Assembly: GCA_039029935.1 (NCBI GenBank)
Contig: JBCCFC010000166.1
Location: 1 to 15,112 of the forward strand
DNA: 15,112 nucleotides
Direction of reading: 5' to 3'
DNA from: G039029935 sp039029935
GTDB lineage: Bacteria > Chloroflexota > Anaerolineae > Caldilineales > Caldilineaceae
Shown here: one piece after another, positions 8,154-14,381 of the stretch
Numbering within the stretch: the stretch's first letter is position 1
How the letters are laid out: every line of letters starts with the position of its first letter
Notes under the pieces: model-generated
The model's input: only the letters and a program-made list of their open reading frames with translations
Told to the model about the DNA's origin: nothing
The model's database searches: none
Program-made: the position numbers and the translations under genes

Positions 8154-9011
8154 ATGAACAACAGACCATATGTGATGGATAAAAATCTTGGAACTAGTGT
8201 GGATTTGGATTCAGTGGACCTGCCACAGCAAAATGCCGATGGTAGACCCGTGACCCCGCTGACCGCCGAACAAAAATATCTCTTTGATACGCGTGGGTGG
8301 CTGCTCATTCCCGGCGTGTTGACCGATGCGGAAGTGAGCGAAATGCGTGACTTTGCCCTCCGACTCCAACATGAGCCAGACTCGATTCCTGAACATGAAC
8401 GGTCGGCGTTGGGTGGGCCGTTACAGAAGTTAGCGGATCATCCCCAAGTGGTGGGCTTTATGCACGAGTTTCTCGTCTATCCACGTTTGTCGAGTCAACA
8501 GTGTTATGGTTTTCGCATGGAGTCTGCTAACCTATTTTACCGTCAGTTTGGCGATGGACATTTTAGCCCGCACAATGGCAATGGTTTTTTCCGCTTTCCC
8601 GGCGACTCGCATTTCTATCACGCTATTCCGGGCAAAGCCCACTCTGGTCTGACACGCGTGGTGTGGGAACTCAACCCTGTTGAAAAAGGATGTGGCACGT
8701 TGGTTGTAACAGGCAGTCACAAAGCCGCGTATCCTACGCCAGAGACATTGCATGACCCCGACTCACCCATCTGGGACGATTACACCTGTCCCGCCGGATC
8801 AGTCCTCTTTTTCACAGAAGCGTTAACCCACAGTGCGCGGCCTTGGGCCAGTGCAGATATCGACCGTGTTGCCATTTTTAGTTGCTACAACACGGTTGAC
8901 ACAAAATGGCATGATTGGGACCCGCATCCTGAGTTGCTGGCAACCATGCCGCCGCTACGACAGACACTGTTTCGGCCAGTACGAGCGGCTAATAATCTTA
9001 TTCGAGAATAA
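8154..9011 (+). CDS. Phytanoyl-CoA dioxygenase (PhyH) family protein with HxG in place of HxD
   Basis: A 285-residue member of the PhyH branch of Fe(II)/2-oxoglutarate-dependent oxygenases. Support: the N-terminal FDTRGWLLIPGVLTDAEV pattern, GCGTLVVTGSHK in the core, and the distal iron His226 in ALTHSARPW with Arg229 as candidate 2-oxoglutarate ligand. The proximal motif is unusual: the best-placed histidine, His140, is followed by Asn-Gly (HNG), with no Asp/Glu two residues on, so a normal 2-His-1-carboxylate triad is not visible. His140 to His226 is 86 residues, close to the spacing in canonical PhyH proteins. HxG/HxA centres are known from 2OG halogenases, but inactive or variant oxygenases are equally possible. 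AGAGGA at 8141-8146 supports ATG 8154; the gap to the sulfatase is 27 bases, consistent with one operon. Last gene of the plus-strand run. Confidence 0.85.
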   Translation: MNNRPYVMDKNLGTSVDLDSVDLPQQNADGRPVTPLTAEQKYLFDTRGWLLIPGVLTDAEVSEMRDFALRLQHEPDSIPEHERSALGGPLQKLADHPQVVGFMHEFLVYPRLSSQQCYGFRMESANLFYRQFGDGHFSPHNGNGFFRFPGDSHFYHAIPGKAHSGLTRVVWELNPVEKGCGTLVVTGSHKAAYPTPETLHDPDSPIWDDYTCPAGSVLFFTEALTHSARPWASADIDRVAIFSCYNTVDTKWHDWDPHPELLATMPPLRQTLFRPVRAANNLIRE

Positions 9012-9015
9012 GACC

Positions 9016-10593
9016 TTAATATTCACGTTCCATCATCCCAACAGGCACTTCAATCACCGTTGGTCCATCCGTGGCAAAAGCCTGACGCAGAGCCTCTTCC
9101 AGTGCCGCCGCATCTTCGGCCAAAACACCATGTGCGCCATAAGTGTGTGCCAACTTCACAAAGTCTGGGTTGTGGAGCTTTGTCCCCACCACATGGCCGT
9201 CAAACTCTTCCATCTGTGCGCGTAGGACGTTGCCATAGGCGTTGTCATTGAACACAATCACAACGGCAGAAATGCCATGTTGCACGGCAGTCGCCAATTC
9301 CTGCGCGTTATAGAGAAAGCCGCCATCACCTGAGAGCGCAACTACCGCTCGGTCTGGCTGTGCCACTTTCGCACCCAAGGCAATCGGAAATGCACAGCCC
9401 AATGTGCCATGTGAGGAACTTGTCAGATAGGTGTGCGGTGCGGATGCGGCAAAGTAATTGCGGCTGTAATAGCCCATCTGGTTCATGCCCTGTACCACGA
9501 TGCCATCCGCTGGCAATGCATTGCGGATAGCATTCATGAAATCCCACTGCGGTTGAAGCTGCTTTGCGGGGTCAAAACGCGCTGTTTTGATGGCCTGAAC
9601 CTCGGCCTGTGTCGCCATGTCTTCTGCTCTGGCAGGCGTCAACTCCTCGACTCGCTGCTGAAGGGCTTCCACCGTCCAACGCGCATCGGCATGGATCGGA
9701 TGAATGTGTTCCGCATCACCCAACTCACCCTCGTCCACATCAATCTTGATCACCCGTTGTTGTGGATTTGGAAAGTCACGGCTTGTGCCAATCGCCAGGA
9801 TTAAATCGCGCTCGTCCAGCCAAGATTTGAGCGGTGCAAATCGCAGTTCTGCCATGCCCAGACAGAGTGGGTGCGTTTCTGGGAGTGTACCCTTGCCCTG
9901 ACGCGTAGTGACGACGGGTATCTGCAAATATTCGGCCAATGCTTGCACCGCGCTTTCACCGTCAGCGCGCATCACACCCGCACCAGCCCAGATGACAGGT
10001 CGCTTGGCCTGAACCAACAACTGTGTACCCACCCAAAGTGGTTCTTCCAACGTTGTCTCAACAGGATGCGCCCACATCGGGTGTATATCAACATTGTCAA
10101 CTGCGGCAAAGACAGCCGATGAGATTTCCAGTGCCACAGGTCGAGGTCGCCCCATTTTTAGCTGTTTGACCGCCTCTTTGACAAGACCAGGAATCTCTGC
10201 GGGACGGCTTGCACGCCCAGCCCATTTGGTATGCCCCTGTAACCAAGGCGATTCCTCATAGACCACGCCTTTCTGACGATGGTGGCTGACTCCTGTAATC
10301 AACAGCAGTGGACTTGAGTTTGCATGGGCTGTGGCGACACCCGACAGCGCGTTAAAAAGCCCCGGTCCCGGCACAACCAAAGCTGCTGCAATCTTACCGC
10401 TGGCACGTGCATATCCATCGGCCATATAGGTGGTGGCCTGCTCATGACGTACCGAAATGTAGCGGATGCGCGGCTCGGTATAAATTGCATCTACCCCTTC
10501 ATATTGTCCGGCGCCGGGGATGCCAAACATCACACGGATACCTTCTCCTGCAAGCGATTTAATGAGTGCTTGCCCCCCATTCATTTTTGGCAT
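9016..10593 (-). CDS. ThDP-dependent enzyme of the acetolactate synthase/benzoylformate decarboxylase superfamily
   Basis: A 525-residue three-domain thiamine diphosphate enzyme. The N-terminal PYR domain has FGIPGAG and RHEQA with the activating Glu51; the central domain follows (WAGAGVMRADG region); the C-terminal PP domain has the ThDP/Mg motif GDGGF starting at Gly422 (Asp423) and ending at NDN 449-451. Enzymes of this group decarboxylate or ligate 2-oxo acids or cleave 2-hydroxyacyl-CoA; the sequence does not decide which, and acetolactate synthase proper is doubtful because this gene sits in a catabolic context without a small subunit. AAAGGGG on the minus strand (10603-10609) is well placed for ATG 10593; ATG at codon 4 is an alternative. 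It lies downstream of the two permease genes on the same strand and converges on the PhyH gene with 4 bases between stop codons. Confidence 0.9.
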   Translation of the reverse strand: MPKMNGGQALIKSLAGEGIRVMFGIPGAGQYEGVDAIYTEPRIRYISVRHEQATTYMADGYARASGKIAAALVVPGPGLFNALSGVATAHANSSPLLLITGVSHHRQKGVVYEESPWLQGHTKWAGRASRPAEIPGLVKEAVKQLKMGRPRPVALEISSAVFAAVDNVDIHPMWAHPVETTLEEPLWVGTQLLVQAKRPVIWAGAGVMRADGESAVQALAEYLQIPVVTTRQGKGTLPETHPLCLGMAELRFAPLKSWLDERDLILAIGTSRDFPNPQQRVIKIDVDEGELGDAEHIHPIHADARWTVEALQQRVEELTPARAEDMATQAEVQAIKTARFDPAKQLQPQWDFMNAIRNALPADGIVVQGMNQMGYYSRNYFAASAPHTYLTSSSHGTLGCAFPIALGAKVAQPDRAVVALSGDGGFLYNAQELATAVQHGISAVVIVFNDNAYGNVLRAQMEEFDGHVVGTKLHNPDFVKLAHTYGAHGVLAEDAAALEEALRQAFATDGPTVIEVPVGMMEREY

Positions 10594-10627
10594 GATGATA
10601 GTCCCCTTTGTAAAACCGAAACTATAA

Positions 10628-10704
10628 CTAGTACATCATCCAGTCTTGTTTTTCGGCTTCTTCCAGAGTAGAAACCTGAATTTTTAGCATGGATGATGCA
10701 CTAG
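10628..10704. repeat. 15-bp inverted repeat (one mismatch) upstream of the ThDP gene
   Basis: CTAGTACATCATCCA at 10628-10642 is matched by TGGATGATGCACTAG at 10690-10704, whose reverse complement differs at one base; the spacer is 47 bases. It occupies most of the 127-base gap between the permease stop and the ThDP start. On the minus strand a TATAGT (plus-strand 10621-10626) directly follows the proximal arm and resembles a -10 box, but no convincing -35 box is seen. Could be an operator pair, an mRNA hairpin or a small mobile-element remnant. Confidence 0.55.
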
Positions 10705-10720
10705 ATATGAAATCACGATA

Positions 10721-11635
10721 TTATTTCCCACCATAATACACAAGCCGTCCCGATACCCGGAAAAGAATAATGGTGAAAAAGACAATGATCAAAAAGAGTA
10801 CCCAAGCCTGTGCCGAGGCATACCCCATCTTGAAGAATTGGAAGGCAGACTGCCAGAGATAGATTGACATCATCAAGGTCGAATCAGCGGGACTGCCCGT
10901 CCCATCTGTCATGACATGAACTTGGGTGAAGAGTTGGAATGCCGCAATCAACCCCGTAATCACGTTAAAGAGGATGACGGGGCTGATCATGGGGATGGTG
11001 ACATACCAGAGTTTTTGCCGACCATTGGCACCATCTAAGTCGGATGCCTCCAATAAATCTCTCGGCACATCTTGCAGTGCCGCCAGATAGATGACTACCG
11101 CACCACCCAAGCCCCATAGACTCATCAAAATCAGGGCTGGCTTTGACCAAGTTGGGTCGCCCAACCACGCTGGTCCATCAATCCCCACCATGTCGAGGAT
11201 AAAGTTGATGATACCGCTGCGTGGATTGAACATCCAGAGCCACACAATTGAGGATGCCACAACGGGTGTAATGCTCGGTAGAAAGAAGACCGTCCGAAAC
11301 ATGGATAGACCACGTACACGCATATTAAGTAGCATTGCCAAGAAAATCCCGACAATGGCCCCCAACGGTACGGCAAAGCCTGCATAATACGTACTGTTCC
11401 ACAACGATGTGATAAAGCGAGGATCATCCAGCAAATTCCAATAGTTATCTAACCCGATCCAATTGGGATTTTTGAGGACCGGATAGAAGGTGAAGCTATA
11501 GTAGAGAGATGCAAAGAAGGGATAGACGCGAAAGGCGATAAAGCCCAGCAGCCAAGGCGAGATAAAGAGTATTCCATTGATCAGGCGTTGGCGGTCACGC
11601 GGATTGGATAATCGAAAGTTACCAGATGCGGCCAT
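10721..11635 (-). CDS. Sugar ABC transporter permease, MalF/UgpA type
   Basis: A 304-residue inner-membrane subunit of a carbohydrate uptake (CUT1) ABC importer. Hydrophobic segments near residues 20-50, 82-104, 116-136, 165-187, 217-236 and 276-293 fit the usual six helices. The cytoplasmic EAA loop that contacts the ATPase is at about 196-215 (EASDLDGANGRQ, then IP). AGGAG (plus-strand 11644-11648) is 8 bases from ATG 11635. The companion permease ends 18 bases upstream, so the two are co-transcribed. No ATP-binding subunit is visible in the window; a shared MsmK-like ATPase elsewhere, or one beyond the edges, is likely. The solute is not predictable, though context suggests a (possibly sulfated or modified) sugar or related compound. 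Confidence 0.93.
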   Translation of the reverse strand: MAASGNFRLSNPRDRQRLINGILFISPWLLGFIAFRVYPFFASLYYSFTFYPVLKNPNWIGLDNYWNLLDDPRFITSLWNSTYYAGFAVPLGAIVGIFLAMLLNMRVRGLSMFRTVFFLPSITPVVASSIVWLWMFNPRSGIINFILDMVGIDGPAWLGDPTWSKPALILMSLWGLGGAVVIYLAALQDVPRDLLEASDLDGANGRQKLWYVTIPMISPVILFNVITGLIAAFQLFTQVHVMTDGTGSPADSTLMMSIYLWQSAFQFFKMGYASAQAWVLFLIIVFFTIILFRVSGRLVYYGGK

Positions 11636-11653
11636 AATAGATACTCCTGTAGG

Positions 11654-12529
11654 TTATCCCTTTAATCCGGTGAGCGCGATGCCTTCGATAAAAGTTCTCT
11701 GCGCAAAGAAGAAAAGCACGATAATCGGCATGACACTCAGACAGGTTGCGGCCATGACCCAAGCAAAGTTCATAAATCCATAGCTATTTTGCATGTTGGC
11801 AATGCCCAGCGAAATCGTATACAGTGCCGTGTCATTGAGATAGATCAGCGGACCAAAGTAGTCATTCCAACTGCCAATAAATTGAAACAGGGCCACCACC
11901 GCCAGTGCAGGCACAGCTAGGGGCAAGATAATCTGTGTGAAAATGCGAAGCTCCGATGCTCCATCCACACGTGCCGCATCGGACAGTTCTTCGGGTAAAC
12001 TCATAAAAAATTGTCGCAATAAAAAGATAAAGAACGGACTGCCCAAGAAGGTAGGCACAATCAACGGCAAATAGCTGTTGATCCAATTCAAGTTGCGGAA
12101 AACCAAATAGAGCGGAATAAATGTCACAAAGTCAGGCAAAATTAGCGTCGCGAGGACCATTGCAAAGACCAAATCACGTCCCGGCCACCGAATGCGCGCA
12201 AAGCCATACGCGGACAGTGCATTGGAGATGACCGCCCCAATCACCGATGGCACGGTGACGAGGACAGTATTGATCAAAAACTGCCCCAACGCCCCCTCAT
12301 TGAACGCCAAGAAATAGTTGTCCCAACGAATCGGGTCAGGAATCCAGATGGGTGGATAGACCACCAATTCCTCTGGGTTCTTCAACGACGTTGACACCAT
12401 CCACACCCACGGTAAGAGAAAGAAGAGCGAAAAGAGGATCAGGATGCCATATTTTGAGATAAACTCAACCACTCTGGCAACCTGTATCCACGCTGACCTA
12501 TTCTGTATGACTTGATTGCTTGCAGCCAA
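11654..12529 (-). CDS. Sugar ABC transporter permease, MalG/UgpE type (TTG start)
   Basis: A 291-residue partner permease of a CUT1 importer. Segments near 28-46, 84-106, 121-143, 153-171, 201-220 and 254-278 are membrane-spanning, and the EAA loop is at about 180-205 (EELSDAARVDGASELR, then ILP). The chosen start is a TTG codon at 12529-12527: an in-frame TAA lies a few codons upstream, and AAGGGG (plus-strand 12538-12543) stands 8 bases before it. A GTG at about codon 20 is the only other plausible start. The ribosome binding site is just 2 bases from the heptamer repeat array that begins at 12546, so mRNA structure could affect its translation. Situated between the other permease (18 bases) and the binding-protein gene (253-base gap). 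Confidence 0.92.
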   Translation of the reverse strand: MAASNQVIQNRSAWIQVARVVEFISKYGILILFSLFFLLPWVWMVSTSLKNPEELVVYPPIWIPDPIRWDNYFLAFNEGALGQFLINTVLVTVPSVIGAVISNALSAYGFARIRWPGRDLVFAMVLATLILPDFVTFIPLYLVFRNLNWINSYLPLIVPTFLGSPFFIFLLRQFFMSLPEELSDAARVDGASELRIFTQIILPLAVPALAVVALFQFIGSWNDYFGPLIYLNDTALYTISLGIANMQNSYGFMNFAWVMAATCLSVMPIIVLFFFAQRTFIEGIALTGLKG

Positions 12530-12537
12530 AGCCTCAA

Positions 12538-12543
12538 CCCCTT
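12538..12543 (-). promoter_or_regulatory. Ribosome binding site deciding the TTG start of the MalG-type permease
   Basis: Minus-strand AAGGGG, 8 bases before TTG 12529. It matters because the start codon is not ATG and because the site abuts the inverted heptamer array (12546-12583), which could fold over it. Confidence 0.6.
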
Positions 12544-12545
12544 TT

Positions 12546-12583
12546 TAGTGAATAGTGAAGAATGAATAGTGAATAGTGAAGAA
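12546..12583. repeat. TAGTGAA heptamer array, left arm
   Basis: About five copies of the heptamer TAGTGAA, interrupted once (GAATAGTGAATAGTGAA is uninterrupted at 12564-12580). It is the reverse complement of the array at 12761-12785: 17 bases (12564-12580) match 12765-12781 perfectly and 14 bases (12546-12559) match 12772-12785. With the right array it brackets a 177-base segment. Confidence 0.75.
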
Positions 12584-12591
12584 CGATTAGT

Positions 12592-12730
12592 AAGAAACAA
12601 ACCCACCGAATGAATTTGGTGTCTGATATGCAAAGTGTACTGAAGTACACTAGAATGTTAGCCTGATTCATCAGGCTTTGCATATCAGCGTAGGATTTCA
12701 ATCCTGTGTTAGATACAATGCTTGTTTCTT
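12592..12730. repeat. Nested inverted repeats between the heptamer arrays
   Basis: Inside the arrays are further dyads: AAGAAACAA (12592-12600) with TTGTTTCTT (12722-12730); a 13-bp perfect pair CTGATATGCAAAG (12623-12635) with CTTTGCATATCAG (12676-12688); AGTGTACT/AGTACACT (12634-12651, 2-base centre); GCCTGA/TCAGGC (12661-12676, 4-base loop); and AGGATT/AATCCT (12692-12705, 2-base centre). No credible gene is present in this gap. The layout resembles a non-autonomous palindromic repeat element or a string of RNA hairpins. Confidence 0.65.
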
Positions 12731-12760
12731 TGCCACCGAACCGTCGAAGGCGGTAGGGTT

Positions 12761-12785
12761 ACTATTCACTATTCACTATTCACTA
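12761..12785. repeat. TAGTGAA heptamer array, right arm, running into the binding-protein stop codon
   Basis: Plus-strand ACTATTCACTATTCACTA-type repeat, the complement of the left array. Its last bases, CTA at 12783-12785, are the TAG stop of the binding-protein gene, so on the mRNA the array begins exactly at the stop (TAG followed at once by TGA). Confidence 0.75.
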
Positions 12786-14195
12786 CGCGCTTTGCTCCAG
12801 CCACGTATCCAATTCCTTCTGCGCCTCTTCTTGGACAAAGTCCAGTGCTTCTTGTGGCGTCTTTTCACCCAAGCGCGCTTTTTCCCATTCGGCCCCCATC
12901 AACGACATGTAGGAACTGCTGGTGGGCACTTTGGGTGGGTAGAGATATTGGTCAGAATTGAACAGATCATCCAAGAAAATCTCTTGATAGCCTGGGCAAG
13001 ACCCGATCACGTCCGACTCAAACAGCGGCCACTCGACCATGCTCTCAGAGACAGGTCCGTTTACACAGAGCCATGTGGTGAAGAGCGAGGTGTAGACATC
13101 ACGATTGCCTTTGGCGCCTGTCATCGTGCTGATGATCTCCCACGCCGCGTTGGGGTCTGGCGAGCCAGCAGGCACAATCCAGCCGTCACCATAGGTATAC
13201 ATGCCTTTGGTGTCCACGCCCTCTGGTTGGGGGAAGGGCCATACAGTGAAGCGGAAATCATCTGGCGCAAATTCGTTGATGGTGTTGAAGCGCCAAGGTC
13301 CTGTGACTTCGGTTGCGCGTACACCCGCCAAGAACGGTGCTTGTCCCGCTGAACGGCCACTGGCACCAGCCAACGAGGCAATATACTCCTGCATCTTATC
13401 TACACCCATGTTATTCCAATGGTCGGAAAGCCACGTCAGCGCATCTACATTGTTGGGGTGATTGGCCGTGACGGTGACGCCGTCGTCTTCGACAAACTGG
13501 CCGAGATAGCGTCCCATGATCATTTGCGGCCATGTGAAATCACCACCCAAAACATCAATGTTGCCATCATCATCATAACTCGTCAGTTGTTCCCAAACCG
13601 CCACCAATTCATCCAACGTTTGCGGTGGGCTATCCACATCCACACCCGCTTCCTCGGCCATGGTGACATTGACAAAGACACCCATGCACTGATTCCACAT
13701 ACTGGCATAGACGAACTTATCTTCATACGTACCCAAGTCCCAGATCGCTGGGTCCATCCAATCTTTCAACGTCGCCACTTGGTCAGGATCGCCTAGATCA
13801 TCCAACGACAGTAAGCCATCATTAGCCGCCAATTGGTAGGCGATGTTCGCCCCAAAGACCACGGCTGTGCCCGGTGGGTTGCCCGCTGATATCGCGGCCA
13901 ACAACTTCTGCGTCATGTTATCCGGAACCACCACATGCGTTGCAGTCACAGCATCCTGCGATTCATTGTAGCCATTGAGGATCATCTCAATATTGGTGGC
14001 TGCCTGCTCTGTCCAGCCTGTCCAAACATCCACTTCAATGCGCTCATCCGCGCCCCCACCAGCGTCGCCCCCGCCATTGTCGCCGCCTGATGGGGCCGAT
14101 GGTGGCATACAGGCCGCCAATGCAACCCCCATCCCTGCCATCATGCTCCCTTTGAGAAACACCCGCCGCGAAAATTGTCGATTTGCACTGTTCAT
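12783..14195 (-). CDS. Sugar ABC transporter substrate-binding lipoprotein (family 1) with Tat signal
   Basis: A 470-residue extracellular solute-binding protein of the CUT1 sugar importer group. The N-terminus has a twin-arginine motif (SRRVFLKG, Arg10-Arg11), a hydrophobic stretch and a lipobox LAAC with Cys29 as the lipidated residue, followed by a Gly/Asp-rich flexible linker to about residue 50; the protein should be Tat-exported and membrane-anchored. The body starts with the typical IEVDVWTGWTEQ segment and keeps the family's later features such as GPWRF and YGDGWIVPAG. AGGAG (plus-strand 14205-14209) is 9 bases before ATG 14195. A candidate promoter lies about 90-115 bases upstream. 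It precedes the two permease genes on the same strand, separated from them by a 253-base repeat-filled gap. The ligand cannot be inferred. Confidence 0.95.
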   Translation of the reverse strand: MNSANRQFSRRVFLKGSMMAGMGVALAACMPPSAPSGGDNGGGDAGGGADERIEVDVWTGWTEQAATNIEMILNGYNESQDAVTATHVVVPDNMTQKLLAAISAGNPPGTAVVFGANIAYQLAANDGLLSLDDLGDPDQVATLKDWMDPAIWDLGTYEDKFVYASMWNQCMGVFVNVTMAEEAGVDVDSPPQTLDELVAVWEQLTSYDDDGNIDVLGGDFTWPQMIMGRYLGQFVEDDGVTVTANHPNNVDALTWLSDHWNNMGVDKMQEYIASLAGASGRSAGQAPFLAGVRATEVTGPWRFNTINEFAPDDFRFTVWPFPQPEGVDTKGMYTYGDGWIVPAGSPDPNAAWEIISTMTGAKGNRDVYTSLFTTWLCVNGPVSESMVEWPLFESDVIGSCPGYQEIFLDDLFNSDQYLYPPKVPTSSSYMSLMGAEWEKARLGEKTPQEALDFVQEEAQKELDTWLEQSA

Positions 14196-14282
14196 CTGTG
14201 TTATCTCCTGATATGTTTAGAACGAAATAGGACTGATCGTCATGCCCGATGCATGTCAGACTCATTTTGTAAGATACATTTT

Positions 14283-14311
14283 AGGATAGCGTAAATGTAC
14301 AAAAATGGCAA
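14283..14311 (-). promoter_or_regulatory. Candidate sigma70-type promoter for the binding-protein/permease operon
   Basis: Minus strand: TTGCCA (plus-strand 14306-14311), a 17-base spacer, then TATCCT (14283-14288), in an AT-rich 186-base gap. It points toward the binding-protein gene starting at 14195. Both hexamers match the consensus only partly, so this is a suggestion from spacing and position. Confidence 0.35.
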
Positions 14312-14321
14312 AGTTTACTTA

Positions 14322-14346
14322 AAAAAGATTAATGGTTTTTATTAAT
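14322..14346 (-). terminator. Weak possible terminator of the second PhyH gene
   Basis: Read on the minus strand: ATTAAT (14346-14341), 7-base loop, ATTAAT (14333-14328), then CTTTTTT. The stem is only six A/T pairs, so it would be weak; position 35 bases after the PhyH stop is suitable. Confidence 0.25.
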
Positions 14347-14381
14347 TCCATTTTGCATAATTCATTTTTAGATATCGTAAC

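Noticed and set aside
9005..9030. Bidirectional terminator between the convergent PhyH and ThDP genes
   Set aside because: Only 4 bases separate the stop codons and no GC-rich hairpin with a T-run is seen on either strand.
9016..10593. Acetolactate synthase large subunit (ilvB)
   Set aside because: Superfamily motifs are present, but there is no small subunit or branched-chain amino acid context; the specific reaction cannot be told from the sequence.
12546..12785. CRISPR array
   Set aside because: Units are contiguous 7-base repeats without spacers and the two arrays are inverted to each other; no cas gene is nearby.
12678..13352. 224-codon plus-strand open frame
   Set aside because: It is antisense to the well-supported binding-protein gene and begins inside the repeat gap; its product shows no family pattern, and its N-terminus is translated repeat.
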